Assembly: GCF_022385335.1 (NCBI RefSeq)
Contig: NZ_CP092431.1
Span: 310,001-374,000 of the forward strand
DNA length: 64,000 nt
Direction: 5' to 3'
DNA from: Streptomyces deccanensis
Lineage (GTDB): Bacteria; Actinomycetota; Actinomycetes; Streptomycetales; Streptomycetaceae
Shown: piece after piece, positions 26,241-39,522 of the stretch
How the letters are laid out: each line of letters opens with the position of its first letter
Position numbering within the stretch: the first letter of the stretch is position 1
Translations under genes and position numbers: made by a program
The notes under the pieces: generated by a model
Told to the model about the DNA's origin: nothing
Databases searched by the model: none
What the model saw: only the letters and a program-made list of their open reading frames with translations

Positions 26241-26756
26241 TCATCGCAGGCTGCCTGTCAGGGTGTCGTCCTGCCAGGCCGCCAGTCGGTCGGCGAGCGG
26301 AGCGGTGCCGTCGAGAACGTGCCGGGAGAACGCGTCCCGTTCGTGGGCGATGACGGCGGCTTCCCAGACGCAGGGGGCGAGGCCGGCGCGTCCCGGGCGG
26401 AGTCGGTCGGGACGCCCGGCCGGGCCGGTGAAGACCGCCAGGTCGGACATGTAGCCCTCGATCCAGGTGTGGACCAGGACGTAGTCACCGTCACCGCCCG
26501 CGTGCAGGATCAGGGCGGCGAGCCCGAGCGAGCCGCGGACGCGCCCGAGTTCGAGGTGCGCCGCCGCGATCCGCAGGGCCGCGGCCGTGTCCTGCTCCGC
26601 GACACTGCGGCCCGGGGCCTCCAGGGAGTACACCTTGACCAGGTGACCGCCGGCCTCCCGCGTGCCCAGCGGACGTACGGTCCGTCCGTGATGTCCTCGG
26701 GACAGGTCGAGCAGCGCCGCCGAGTCCACCGCGGCCGGAAGTGGGTGATCACTCAT
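26241..26756 (-). CDS. Hypothetical protein
   Basis: 171 residues, cytoplasmic, no motif I recognise. Seen: an N-terminal strand pair (VRPLGTREAGGHLVKVYSLE), a helix rich in Ala/Leu (AALRIAAAHLELGRVRGSLGLAALILHAGG), then DYVLVHTWIEGYMSDLAVF and a hydrophilic C-terminus. The codon bias supports a real gene. It lies 18 bp downstream of the small secreted protein gene on the same strand, so the two may be an operon. Confidence 0.65.
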   Translation of the reverse strand: MSDHPLPAAVDSAALLDLSRGHHGRTVRPLGTREAGGHLVKVYSLEAPGRSVAEQDTAAALRIAAAHLELGRVRGSLGLAALILHAGGDGDYVLVHTWIEGYMSDLAVFTGPAGRPDRLRPGRAGLAPCVWEAAVIAHERDAFSRHVLDGTAPLADRLAAWQDDTLTGSLR

Positions 26757-26774
26757 GCGTCCATCATGCGACGG

Positions 26775-27191
26775 CTATTCCGGCTGAGTCACCGTCAGCG
26801 CCCAGCGGATCTGTTCGGACGACGCGTCGACGCCGATGGTGAAGGACCCCTGTCGGACCACACCGGCGTCCATGGTCACCGAGCCGACCCCGGCCGTGCC
26901 CGCCGGGCAGTCGACCGAGAACGCGGCGACCTCCGTCTCCTGCGAGCGCATCGTCACCCGCACCTCACCGCCGCCCTCGCAGGCCACCGTGAGGACGGTC
27001 GGCAGCATGTCCCAGGCACCTCCCGACGCCACCCCGCCGTCGCCGGTCTGTTCGGGCACCCACACCAGGCCCTCCGGGCCGGGATGGGGCAGCAGGGGAT
27101 CTCCGGCCGCCGCGGCGGACCCCGCGCCGGAAGCCGCCAGCACACAGGCCGTCAGCGCCGTCACGGCCAGGGCTCGTCCCGTTCGGTTCAC
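26775..27191 (-). CDS. Small secreted protein, unknown
   Basis: About 138 residues. A signal peptide (ALAVTALTACVLAASGAGSAAAA) is followed by a beta-rich domain with two Cys (VACEGGGEVRV and VDCPAGTAGVG), probably a disulfide. The GTG at 27191 has GAGGGAG at 5-base spacing, better than the GTG at 27197. A 20-bp palindrome lies 61 bp upstream. No family recognised. Confidence 0.7.
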   Translation of the reverse strand: MNRTGRALAVTALTACVLAASGAGSAAAAGDPLLPHPGPEGLVWVPEQTGDGGVASGGAWDMLPTVLTVACEGGGEVRVTMRSQETEVAAFSVDCPAGTAGVGSVTMDAGVVRQGSFTIGVDASSEQIRWALTVTQPE

Positions 27192-27251
27192 ACACACTCC
27201 CTCGTTCGTTTGTTCGGGAGGCCACAGTCTGCCCGCGTGATCACCGCCGGA

Positions 27252-27271
27252 CCTGAGTACGCGTACTCAGG
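27252..27271. promoter_or_regulatory. Perfect 20-bp palindrome, candidate operator
   Basis: CCTGAGTACGCGTACTCAGG is fully self-complementary and lies in the 248-bp gap between the divergent small secreted protein (start 27191) and the lipoprotein (start 27440). The size and symmetry suit a dimeric regulator such as a TetR-type protein. No regulator gene is adjacent. Confidence 0.6.
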
Positions 27272-27439
27272 ACGATCAGGTTGGCCGGAAAACGCTTCGC
27301 GCCGCGTCCCGGCTCGGTCACAGTGTCACAGGGCTGTCCGGGGACGGTCCGAAGACGGTTCCCTGTCGGTGCGAGCGGGTGGCGGGAACGCTCCCATGAG
27401 GCACGATCACCGGACATTCACACTTTCGGGGAGTTCCTC

Positions 27440-28189
27440 ATGGCTCACGCAGCCCGTACACGCCGTATCACCGCCGTACTCGCCGCCTGCTCGCTCGGCG
27501 CAGTGGCACTGACCGCGTGCGGCGGGGGCGCCGACAAGGACACGGCTTCCCCGAGTACGTCCGCGAGCGCGCCCGGCAAGAGCGCGGACAAGGGCAAGGG
27601 CGCGGGCGGGGAGAAGGGCGCGGACGCGTCCTCGACAGCCTCCCCCGGGGACAACGGTGGCACCGGCGGCAGCGGCGGCTCCTCCGGTGGTGGCGGCAGC
27701 ACCCCGCCCCCGTCGAAGGCCGGATCGGACACGTCCGGATCGGACCAGTCCGTGTCCGAGGAGTCCGGGACCGGCGACGACCAGGACGGCGGCGTGGGCA
27801 TGTGCGAGACGGCCGACCTGAGCTACGACGTCACCGTCGCGTCGAAGCCGGCCCACCACGCCCTGCTGACCGCGACCAACGACAGTGGCGATCCCTGCCT
27901 GCTGTCGGCGAACGACCTGGTGATCACGATTCCGGGCCTCGACGGCGCCGCGGAGCACCGCGGCCCCACCATCGACGACTGGATGCTGAACGCCGGCGAG
28001 CGCGCCTACGCCGGGATCCTGTTCGCGGGACCCGGCACCGAGGGCGGCAAGACCGCCGGCCAGGTGGAGATCGCGCTCACGGCCTCCGAGAGCCCGGTGA
28101 CGGTGACGATCGCCGACGGGCCCGTCACGGTCAACGACGGCACCGTCACCAGCTTCCTCGGAACGGCCGAGGACGCGCTCTCCTACTGA
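27440..28189 (+). CDS. Lipoprotein, DUF4232-like
   Basis: 249 residues. A signal peptide with lipobox LTAC at about residue 31 is followed by a long Gly/Ser/Lys/Asp-rich linker (residues 35-115) and a C-terminal beta domain that resembles DUF4232 (LLTATNDSGDPCLLSANDLVI, YAGILFAGPGTEGG). There are two Cys in the domain (MCETADL, DPCLL). Such lipoproteins are common in Streptomyces and of unknown role. GGGGAG precedes the ATG. Confidence 0.75.
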   Translation: MAHAARTRRITAVLAACSLGAVALTACGGGADKDTASPSTSASAPGKSADKGKGAGGEKGADASSTASPGDNGGTGGSGGSSGGGGSTPPPSKAGSDTSGSDQSVSEESGTGDDQDGGVGMCETADLSYDVTVASKPAHHALLTATNDSGDPCLLSANDLVITIPGLDGAAEHRGPTIDDWMLNAGERAYAGILFAGPGTEGGKTAGQVEIALTASESPVTVTIADGPVTVNDGTVTSFLGTAEDALSY

Positions 28190-28220
28190 CCACGCCCGGG
28201 TCGCGAGCCGGGCGGCGCGG

Positions 28221-29156
28221 TCAGAGGTCCAGATAGAACCGGATGGTGGTGCCGTCCTCGGCGGTGTGGAAGCGCACGAGGTCGGCGACGTAGTGGACGA
28301 GCATCAGACCGCGGCCGCCCAGCTGGTCGCGCGCCGGGGGCCTGCGACCGGCCAGGGGGTCGGTCAGGCGCCCCCGGTCGTGGACCTCGCAGACGACCTG
28401 CGGCCCCTCGGCCCAGACCCGCACGGTGCCCGAGCCACCGCCGTGCACCACGCTGTTGGTGGTCAGCTCCGCCACCGCCAGCATCAGATCCTGCAACCGG
28501 GCACCCGCCAGGCCCAGCCGCCCGGCCTCCTCGACCGCGAAGGAGCGGGCCAGCGGGAGCGCGTCCCCGTCGAAGGAGAGGGAGGCCGCTCCGGGCGGGC
28601 AGGTGAGCGGCTCGTTGTAGCGGGCGACCGCGTGCTCGGGATCGTAGGTGTCGCTGGTCAGTTCGACGCCGGCGTCGATGACGACGGGGTGGGTGACATA
28701 GGCGTCCGCGAGCGCCTCCGGGGCGAGGGCGTCCGCGTCGTACGGGCACAGGATCGTCACGTCGCGGCCCTGGAAGGCCGCGTTGATGAGGGCCTCGTGC
28801 TGGACGCACGCCGGGTACTCCACGGCCGAGCGGTCGGCCCAGATCGGTTCGCCGATGATCCTCACCCGGCCCGCCGGGTGGGCGTCGGCGAAGGCGCGCA
28901 GCACCCCGGGAATGATCCGCCCCGGGTTGCGGCCCGCCGACGTCATGTCGAGGAACGTGACCTCGGCGGCGCTCGCGCCCATCCCGTCCCTGATCAGCTC
29001 CAGGTTGGGGCCCGGGACGGCGACCGCGACGGCTTCCCCGGCGGACAGTCCCTCCAGCAGGAACGGCACCGTGCCCGCCGTGTACTGCTCCCTGCCCCGG
29101 TAGAACAGCGCAGGGTGCACAAAAGGTTCGTGTTCTCTGTTCGTGGCCGTACTCAT
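28221..29156 (-). CDS. MEDS sensor-anti-sigma HATPase protein
   Basis: 311 residues. An N-terminal MEDS domain (HPALFYRGREQYTAGTVPFLLEG ... FADAHPAGRVRIIGEPIW ... EALINAAFQGRDVTILCPYD, residues 13-150) is followed by an RsbW-like HATPase_c_2 domain (DLMLAVAELTTNSVVHGG, then DQLGGRGLMLVHYVAD, residues 200-311). The family binds STAS anti-anti-sigma proteins or sigma factors. Its ATG overlaps the stop of the STAS gene (ATGA), so the two are coupled and probably physical partners. Confidence 0.88.
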   Translation of the reverse strand: MSTATNREHEPFVHPALFYRGREQYTAGTVPFLLEGLSAGEAVAVAVPGPNLELIRDGMGASAAEVTFLDMTSAGRNPGRIIPGVLRAFADAHPAGRVRIIGEPIWADRSAVEYPACVQHEALINAAFQGRDVTILCPYDADALAPEALADAYVTHPVVIDAGVELTSDTYDPEHAVARYNEPLTCPPGAASLSFDGDALPLARSFAVEEAGRLGLAGARLQDLMLAVAELTTNSVVHGGGSGTVRVWAEGPQVVCEVHDRGRLTDPLAGRRPPARDQLGGRGLMLVHYVADLVRFHTAEDGTTIRFYLDL

Positions 29157-29512
29157 CGCCCCGCCACCTCGATCTTCGAAAGGCCGGGCCAGAACATGTC
29201 CAGGATCCGCTCCAACTCCGGCGGTGGACGGTCCACGACGATCCGGCCCGTACCCAGTCGCTGCGCCGTGACCGCCAGCGCGGCCGCGCCGCCCACGTCG
29301 ATGGACATCAGGTCGGCCAGCTCCACGAAGGAGACGTCCGTGTGGGCGTGCGCCAGGTCCTCCAGAGCGTGTTCCCAGAAAGAGCGGGTGATCACGTTGA
29401 TCTCTCCAGCGGCTCGGATTCCCGGGCGGCCCGGCAGAGAGCGGATCTCCAGCGCGGTGCCCCCGTGCGTTCGTACCGGCCCCGGCCCGTGCACGTCGTG
29501 GGAGGCGTCCAT
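29153..29512 (-). CDS. STAS-domain anti-anti-sigma factor
   Basis: 119 residues of a SpoIIAA-like STAS domain: LEIRSLPGRPGIRAAGEINVITRSFW, then DVSFVELADLMSIDVGGAAALAVTAQRL. The Ser in MSIDVGG sits at the conserved phosphorylation site. The ATG at 29512 has GGGGGAG upstream. It is coupled to the MEDS-HATPase gene. When unphosphorylated it would sequester an anti-sigma kinase; the PP2C protein at 30212-32797 is the obvious phosphatase. Confidence 0.88.
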   Translation of the reverse strand: MDASHDVHGPGPVRTHGGTALEIRSLPGRPGIRAAGEINVITRSFWEHALEDLAHAHTDVSFVELADLMSIDVGGAAALAVTAQRLGTGRIVVDRPPPELERILDMFWPGLSKIEVAGR

Positions 29513-29630
29513 GGTCTCTCCCCCTGCCCCGTGCGCCGCTGTACGGCGCTCCCCGACTCCACGCCCACCGTACCTGGGGTGACGGCGGGCAGCGGACACG
29601 TCATCCTATAACCCGCCGGTGCGGCGACGC

Positions 29631-30107
29631 TCAGCCGGCGTCCGGCCGATCGCCGTCCTGCGGACCGCCGTCCGGCCGTCCGGCGCGCGCCGGTCGGAAG
29701 CACGCCGACACCGTCTTGCCGTGGCGCTGGCACCGCATCTCCAGCGTGTCGGCGAGCATCCGTACGATCCCCACGCCGCGGCCGGAGGTCTCCCCCGGCT
29801 TGGGGCTGCGTTGGCGCGGCAGGGTCGGATCCTCGTCGTGGACGCTCACCTGCAGGCATTCGCCGTCCCAGGTGAGGATCAGACGCGCGTCGCTGTGCGC
29901 GTGGATGTGCGCGTTGGTGAGCAGCTCGGACACGGCCAGCACGACGGCGTCCACCGTCTCGGGCTCGTCCGCGGTCCACGGGAGGGACTCCAACTGCCGT
30001 CGTGTCCATCGCCGTCCGGCGTGCACTCCTCCCGACACGGGAAACGAATGCGCCCATCCCTTCGCCTTGATGCCCGTCGCTCCGGAGCCCGTCCTCTTGC
30101 TCGTCAC
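29631..30107 (-). CDS. RsbW-like ATP-binding anti-sigma protein
   Basis: About 158 residues from GTG 30107 (GGGGAAG upstream; GTG 30146 adds 13). A HATPase_c_2 domain: RRWTRRQLESLPW, VVLAVSELLTNAHIHAHSDARLIL, VHDEDPTLP, GRGVGIVRMLADTLEMR. N and G boxes are present. These Streptomyces proteins bind or phosphorylate STAS antagonists. The spacing from the PP2C gene is 104 bp and from the STAS gene 118 bp, all on the minus strand. Confidence 0.85.
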   Translation of the reverse strand: MTSKRTGSGATGIKAKGWAHSFPVSGGVHAGRRWTRRQLESLPWTADEPETVDAVVLAVSELLTNAHIHAHSDARLILTWDGECLQVSVHDEDPTLPRQRSPKPGETSGRGVGIVRMLADTLEMRCQRHGKTVSACFRPARAGRPDGGPQDGDRPDAG

Positions 30108-30211
30108 CGACTTCCCCGTTCTCCCGTCCGACGTGGTCTCGTACACACCGTGTGCCCGCCAACCGCGCCCGCAGACGTGCCGCGGACGGCGTTCGTGTCG
30201 GACGGCGGTGA

Positions 30212-32797
30212 TCAGTCCTGCGGTACCTGGGCCACCCGGACGCCCACGAGGCAGGTGTCGTCGTCCGTGTCGGACCTGCTGTAGGTGAGGAGGCGGTCCA
30301 ACTGCTGGTCGAGTGTGGGGGGCACGGTGCGGGCCGCGGTGAGCAGTTGGGCCAGGGATTCCTCCACGGAGCGGTCACGGCGTTCGATCAGGCCGTCGGT
30401 GTACATCAACAGGGTGTCGTCGACGGCCAGTTGGATTTCGTGTTCCTCGTAGGTCGCCTCGGGCAGTGCGCCGAGCAGCAGACCCTTGATCAGGGGCAGC
30501 GGCGTCGCCTCGGCCGCGCGGACCAGGACCGGCGGCAGATGGCCCGCCCTGGCCCAGCGCAGGGTGTGGCGGTGGGGGTCGTAGAGGCCGCAGACGGCGG
30601 TCGCGGTGACGGCTCCGGTCAGGTGGTGGGCCACCATGTTGAGCCAGGCCAGAAGCTGTCCCGGCCCGGCGCCCGTCACGGCGAGACCGCGCAGGGCGTT
30701 GCGCAGGACGACCATGCTGGTGGCCGCCTCTATGCCGTGTCCGGCGACGTCCCCCACGCACAGCAGCACCAGCCCGGAGGGCAGCACGACCGCGTCGTAC
30801 CAGTCGCCGCCGACCAGGTGCTGGGTCTCGGCGGGCCGGTAGCGGACGGCGACGCGCAGTCCGGGGGCCTCCAGGGGGGCCTGGGCGGGGGGCATGATCG
30901 CGTGCTGGAGCTGGAGGGTGAGCCGGTCGCGTTCGCTCGCCTGCTGTTCGGAGTGGGCGAGCTGGTCGCGGGTGGCGGCGAGGGCCACCTCCGTCCAGTG
31001 GTGGGCGGAGATGTCCTGGTAGGCACCCCGGACGACGAAGAGCCGGCCGTCGGAGTCGAGGACCGGCTCGGCCACCACACGGATGTGCCGGGTGACGCCG
31101 TCGGGCCGCTGGAGCCGGAAGGCGGCGGACGCGGAGCGGCGGTGGTGCAGCAGGGTGCGCAGGAACCGGCCGATGGCGACGGCGTCGTCGGGGTGGGCGT
31201 GGGCGGGCAGGTCCTCCAGGGGGACGGGCCCGCTGATGGAGGGCTTGCCGTAGAGGCTGTAGAGCTGACCGTTCCAGGTGATCTCGCCGGTGAGGAGGTT
31301 CTCCTCGAACCCGCCGATGCGGCCGAGGCGTTGGGCGTGCTGGAGCAGGCTCGCCAGCCGTGCGGTCTCGTCCTCTATGCGCCAGATGAGCAGGACGCTG
31401 CCGCCGTGCCGGGTGATGTTGATGTCGGCGACCGCCGACAGCGGGACGTCCTCCACGAGGGAGGTGAGCCGCATGCGGCGGGCACGGAACGGCTCGCCGG
31501 TGGCGTAGACCCGTTCGACCTGCTCGAACAGGTCGCTGTCGCCGGCGGACATGGGATACGTCTCCAGGAGCAGGCTGCCGTTGACGACGCCCCGGGGCCG
31601 GCCCGCCGGGTCGAGGAAGCGGCTGTTGACGTGGTGGATGCGGAAGTCGATCAGTTCCCCGGTGGAGTCCAGGTGGGGGACGAGCACCAGCGCGGGGTCG
31701 TGGAGTCCGTCGGCGAGGTCCATCAGTTCGGCGACGTCGGGCAGGTTCCCGGTTCGCGTGTCGCCGTCGCCGTCGCCGTCGCCGTGGTGCGGGGCGAAGG
31801 TCCCCAGCGTGTGGGCGCACAGCTCGGCCAGGGCCTCGACCTGGCGGACGATCTGCGGGGGCTGGGCCTCCAGCGGGGTGGGCCAGACGATCTCCAGCAC
31901 TCCGTGGATGCGGCCGCCGGTGCCCGCGGGTACGGCGACCCGGCCGCCGTCGGGATGGTGGTGCCGTCCGATGGAGGGCAGGCCGGTCTGGGACAGGCTG
32001 CCGATCCACTGGCCGGCCCGGTCGCCGAGTCCGCGACGGGCGACGGTGACGACGCCGGGCGGGACGTACCGCCAGCGGGTCGCCTCGGCGGCCGAGAACC
32101 CGGCACTGCCGGCGAGGGTGAGGGAGCCGTCGGCGCCCAGCGCCCAGATCGCCACGGCTTCGGCGCCGAGCGGCGTCAGGGCGTGTTCGAGGAGGGAGTC
32201 GGCGACGGCCTGGGCGTCGTGGGCGGCCAGTGCGGCGCTCTCGGCGGTCCGCAGCCGTACGGCGAGGGAGCCGCCGCCCGGCGGGTCGTCGGCGTCGTCC
32301 CCGCTCGCGGTGGTCGCGAGGAGGGCGGTCGTCGTCTCGGAGAGCCGGTCGCGGGCGGCCTGGTTGATGACCTCGACGGCGAACTCCAGGGGTGTCACGC
32401 CCGCTTGTTCGGTCAGTTCGGCGAGTTGCAGGGCGGCCTGGGCCGGCCCGCACCCGAGCCGCTCCACGAGGATGCCCTTGGCCAGTTCGATCACGGCACG
32501 ACCGTCGGCCTCGGCATGGGCCGCCTGCACCTCACGCCGCAACCGCTCCACGGTCGCGGCGAGCCGCCCGACGGGCGAGGACTGCGCCTTGGTGTCCAGG
32601 GCGTGCACGTCCGCACCGACCGCGACCGGCTCGTCGGCCACGCGCCGGTGGTCGGCCGCGGGCGAGTCATGGACCACGGCCGCGTCGTCCGGCGCCACGT
32701 CTGCCGACGGCTCGTCCGCCGGCGGCTCGTCCGCCGGCGGCTCGTCCGGCGTGGCGTCGGCGTGCTGCGGCTCGGCCGGCTGGTGGGGGTTGCTCAC
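30212..32797 (-). CDS. ANTAR-GAF-PAS-PP2C (SpoIIE/RsbU) phosphatase
   Basis: 861 residues. An N-terminal Asp/Glu/Pro/Ala repeat (residues 10-40) is followed by ANTAR (about 78-155, ERLRREVQAAHAEADGRAVIELAKGILVERLG), GAF (about 195-340), PAS-like modules (about 365-610) and PP2C (about 640-860). The phosphatase metal ligands are present in VGGDWYDA, VGDVAGHG and MYTDGLIE. ANTAR usually binds RNA hairpins, so the protein may join RNA control to STAS dephosphorylation. GTG 32797 has GAGGAACAGG upstream. It lies 76 bp downstream of the hybrid kinase. Confidence 0.92.
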   Translation of the reverse strand: MSNPHQPAEPQHADATPDEPPADEPPADEPSADVAPDDAAVVHDSPAADHRRVADEPVAVGADVHALDTKAQSSPVGRLAATVERLRREVQAAHAEADGRAVIELAKGILVERLGCGPAQAALQLAELTEQAGVTPLEFAVEVINQAARDRLSETTTALLATTASGDDADDPPGGGSLAVRLRTAESAALAAHDAQAVADSLLEHALTPLGAEAVAIWALGADGSLTLAGSAGFSAAEATRWRYVPPGVVTVARRGLGDRAGQWIGSLSQTGLPSIGRHHHPDGGRVAVPAGTGGRIHGVLEIVWPTPLEAQPPQIVRQVEALAELCAHTLGTFAPHHGDGDGDGDTRTGNLPDVAELMDLADGLHDPALVLVPHLDSTGELIDFRIHHVNSRFLDPAGRPRGVVNGSLLLETYPMSAGDSDLFEQVERVYATGEPFRARRMRLTSLVEDVPLSAVADINITRHGGSVLLIWRIEDETARLASLLQHAQRLGRIGGFEENLLTGEITWNGQLYSLYGKPSISGPVPLEDLPAHAHPDDAVAIGRFLRTLLHHRRSASAAFRLQRPDGVTRHIRVVAEPVLDSDGRLFVVRGAYQDISAHHWTEVALAATRDQLAHSEQQASERDRLTLQLQHAIMPPAQAPLEAPGLRVAVRYRPAETQHLVGGDWYDAVVLPSGLVLLCVGDVAGHGIEAATSMVVLRNALRGLAVTGAGPGQLLAWLNMVAHHLTGAVTATAVCGLYDPHRHTLRWARAGHLPPVLVRAAEATPLPLIKGLLLGALPEATYEEHEIQLAVDDTLLMYTDGLIERRDRSVEESLAQLLTAARTVPPTLDQQLDRLLTYSRSDTDDDTCLVGVRVAQVPQD
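32705..32750. repeat. 15-bp tandem repeat in the PP2C gene
   Basis: About three copies of a 15-bp unit (GCCGGCGGCTCGTCC with one variant) encode the repeated DEPPA/DEPSA motif near the N-terminus of the phosphatase. Repeat-length change would alter only the acidic linker. Confidence 0.75.
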
Positions 32798-32873
32798 GGT
32801 TGACCTGTTCCTCGGCTCGGGCGTCGCGGGACGCCACGCGGTGGGCTGGTGCGCGCGGCGGTGTGACGCCCCG

Positions 32874-37142
<4,269 letters not shown>

Positions 37143-37635
37143 GCGCACCCTCGTTCCGCTCCCCAAGAGCCCTCGCGCCGAGGACTCGGAACCCGCGCCG
37201 GGCCGTGAAGGCCCCGCTCACCGGCCGGATTTCCGCAGTTCACGGAACGGCCGGATGAGAAAATCCGGTGAAGGTTAACGCAGTTGTCGTCCGACAACCA
37301 AAGCCGGTCTCGAAGATCCCGGCCGCCCCGAAAAGATACCTGCCCGGGTGGCATACACGGCCGGACCGGGGGCACTCGGGACGGTTTCACGCCGCCGCCC
37401 GAGGCACCCCCGAGAGCACCTCACCGAGAGCACTTTCCGCCGCTTTCCGGCTCTCTGTCCAGCTCTTCACCGAGCACTCCACCTTCGCGAGGAAGGTGCG
37501 CCGACCCCGCCACGCGGGCCGTATATGGGGGCCCTTCCCCCATGCGACACCGAGAACCCGACGGGCACCGTGGGGGCGGCCCGGCGCACCGGCGGTGCGC
37601 CGGGCCGATCGACGGACGCAATCGAGAGGGAGTCC
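37143..37635. other. 493-bp divergent intergenic region with inverted repeats
   Basis: No credible gene. It holds the promoters of the hybrid kinase (left) and the RTX-like protein (right). Visible structure: CCGGATTT (37225-37232) with AAATCCGG (37261-37268), and GTTGTCG/CGACAAC (37283-37298) around a 2-bp centre. The RTX gene has a long leader. I could not fix a -35/-10 pair with confidence. Confidence 0.5.
37283..37298. promoter_or_regulatory. Inverted repeat GTTGTCG-TC-CGACAAC
   Basis: A 7-bp inverted repeat with 2-bp centre lies about 140 bp upstream of the hybrid kinase start and 340 bp upstream of the RTX gene. It is suitable for a dimeric regulator. Function inferred from symmetry only. 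Confidence 0.4.
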
Positions 37636-38526
37636 ATGGGAAGAAAAGCGTTACTCAGGGTCCTGGTCGTCGCGGCGACGGCCGCTTCCGCGGTGACCTT
37701 GACCGGAGGGCCCGCGAGCGCGGCCACGGGCGTGTCCAAGAGCGGGACCAACGTGGTCGTCAACGCGGCGGCGGGGCGCGCCAACAACATCACCGTCGGC
37801 CTGTCCGGGAGCAACGTCGTCATCCAGGACACCGCCGACACGCTGACCGCCGGCGTCGGCTGCACCCTCCAGGTGAACGGCTCGGTGGTCTGCCCGGTGA
37901 ACCTCAACACCGACACGGTCGTGGTCAACGCCGGTGACGGCAACGACATCATCACCAAGACCGGCAACGTCCGCGGCGACCTGAAGGGCGAGTCCGGCAA
38001 CGACGTCATCAACGGCGGCCCCAGCCCGGGCAGCAACATCCTCAACGGCGGCACGGGGAACGACACCCTGAACGGCGGGGTCACCTTCGACCTCCTCATC
38101 GGCGGCACGGGCGCGGACCGGCTCAGCGGCGGGGGCGGCACCAGCGACATCGCCAGCTATCTGGAGAGCGGTTCCGGAGTGGTCGTCGACATCGACAACG
38201 CCGCCGACGACGGCATCGGCGGCGAGGGCGACAACGTCCTCACGGACGTGGAGATCGTCTACGGCAGCCCGTTCGGCGACACGCTCACCGGTGGTACGGC
38301 GGGCGACATCCTGTCCGGCTTCGGAGGCAACGACCTCCTGGTGGGCGGCACCGGCAACGACACCCTCGTCGGTGGCGCCGGCGGCGACACGCACAGCGGA
38401 GGCGCCGGCAACGACACCCTCGACGCCGTGGACGGCGTGTTCGGCAACGACTCCCTCAACGGGGGCACCAACACCGACACCTGCACGGCCGACACGAGCG
38501 ACACGAAGACCGCCTGCGAGGCGTGA
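37636..38526 (+). CDS. Secreted RTX-type calcium-binding repeat protein
   Basis: 296 residues with a signal peptide (LLRVLVVAATAASAVTLTGGPASA). The mature protein is full of nonapeptide RTX repeats (GGTGNDTLNGG, GGTGADRLSGG, GGTGNDTLVGG, GGAGNDTLDA), which fold as a Ca-bound beta-roll. No enzyme domain is attached and there are only a few Cys (GCTLQVNGSVVC, CTADTSDTKTAC). GAGAGGGAG precedes the ATG. It is probably a surface or matrix protein. Divergent from the hybrid kinase; a terminator follows. Confidence 0.88.
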   Translation: MGRKALLRVLVVAATAASAVTLTGGPASAATGVSKSGTNVVVNAAAGRANNITVGLSGSNVVIQDTADTLTAGVGCTLQVNGSVVCPVNLNTDTVVVNAGDGNDIITKTGNVRGDLKGESGNDVINGGPSPGSNILNGGTGNDTLNGGVTFDLLIGGTGADRLSGGGGTSDIASYLESGSGVVVDIDNAADDGIGGEGDNVLTDVEIVYGSPFGDTLTGGTAGDILSGFGGNDLLVGGTGNDTLVGGAGGDTHSGGAGNDTLDAVDGVFGNDSLNGGTNTDTCTADTSDTKTACEA

Positions 38527-38545
38527 GGTGACGTGAGGTGACGCG

Positions 38546-38583
38546 GCGGGGCCGGATCGCGCAGAGCCGCGACCCGGCCCCGC
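38546..38583 (+). terminator. Hairpin terminator after the RTX gene
   Basis: GCGGGGCCGG (38546-38555) pairs with CCGGCCCCGC (38574-38583) across an 18-nt loop, 20 bp after the stop of the RTX gene. Confidence 0.65.
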
Positions 38584-38709
38584 TGGTGCCGCCGCCGAAG
38601 CCGATGTGCAGAATTCGGCCAGGACGCGACTGCCTACGGCCGAAAACGTCCCTTTCTCCCGAGCCGACGGGGCTCGCGGAGTTGGCGAACAGCAGGAGGG
38701 GGACGAACC

Positions 38710-39405
38710 ATGAACGTGACGCCGAGGAGGACCCGCCGCAGACCCGGTTCCGTCCGGACGATGCTGCTGAGCCTCTGCGCCGCCGGAGCGCTGGGGCTCA
38801 GCGGCTGCTCGGGGGACGGCGGCACGGAGACCGCCGACGGGGACGTGAAGACGAGCGCGACGGCGACGAGCGGGGCACAGGACAAGGCCGACGGCAAGAG
38901 CGGGGGTACGGCCGGGACGCCCGGCGCGAAGACGTCCGCGGGCCCTGGCGACGATGCCGACAAGTCCGGAGCCGACCCGGACACCCCTTCGGAGCCGCCC
39001 GCCTCGGAGGCGACGGACTCCACGGGCCCGGACGGTGGCGGCGGCGCCGGTGACGACTGCGACCACAAGATGCCCATCTCCCCCGACGAGATCGCCGTCT
39101 ACCGCTACACCCCCGAGGGCGGGTCCCTGAGCCTGATCGTCAAGCACGGCAACTGGGGGTGCGGCACCCCCGACTCGGACGGCGCCCCCTTCGAAACGGT
39201 CGGCAAGGAGACCTACATCCCGCTGGACCAGGCCGCGGACATCACCGTGACCACGCCCATCGTGGAGAGCACGACGAACCAGCCCATCGGCGTCCAGGAG
39301 TTCCTGGACTGGCTCGAGGCCCACCCGAACTCAGGACTCGTCTTCACCTACCACCTCGGCGACGACGGAGCCATCGACCGCCTCGACGAGGTCTTCACCC
39401 CCTGA
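38710..39405 (+). CDS. Lipoprotein, unknown
   Basis: 231 residues. A lipobox LSGC near residue 33 is followed by a long Thr/Ser/Asp/Lys/Gly-rich linker (to about residue 118) and a C-terminal domain of about 110 residues (CDHKMPISPDEIAVYRYTPEGG, VKHGNWGCGTPDSDGAPFETVG, VQEFLDWLEAHPNSGLVFTYHL). Two Cys in that domain may be bonded. AGGAGGGGG precedes the ATG. I do not recognise the domain. Confidence 0.75.
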   Translation: MNVTPRRTRRRPGSVRTMLLSLCAAGALGLSGCSGDGGTETADGDVKTSATATSGAQDKADGKSGGTAGTPGAKTSAGPGDDADKSGADPDTPSEPPASEATDSTGPDGGGGAGDDCDHKMPISPDEIAVYRYTPEGGSLSLIVKHGNWGCGTPDSDGAPFETVGKETYIPLDQAADITVTTPIVESTTNQPIGVQEFLDWLEAHPNSGLVFTYHLGDDGAIDRLDEVFTP

Positions 39406-39522
39406 TCACACCCCCGATCGAGCACTCTCGCCGCGCCCGAAACAGGACAAGGAGGGATAATTTACCCATTGCGGCGACGCATGAGCGCCGTCCCCATCGC
39501 CCACGAACAGACAGGTCGGACC

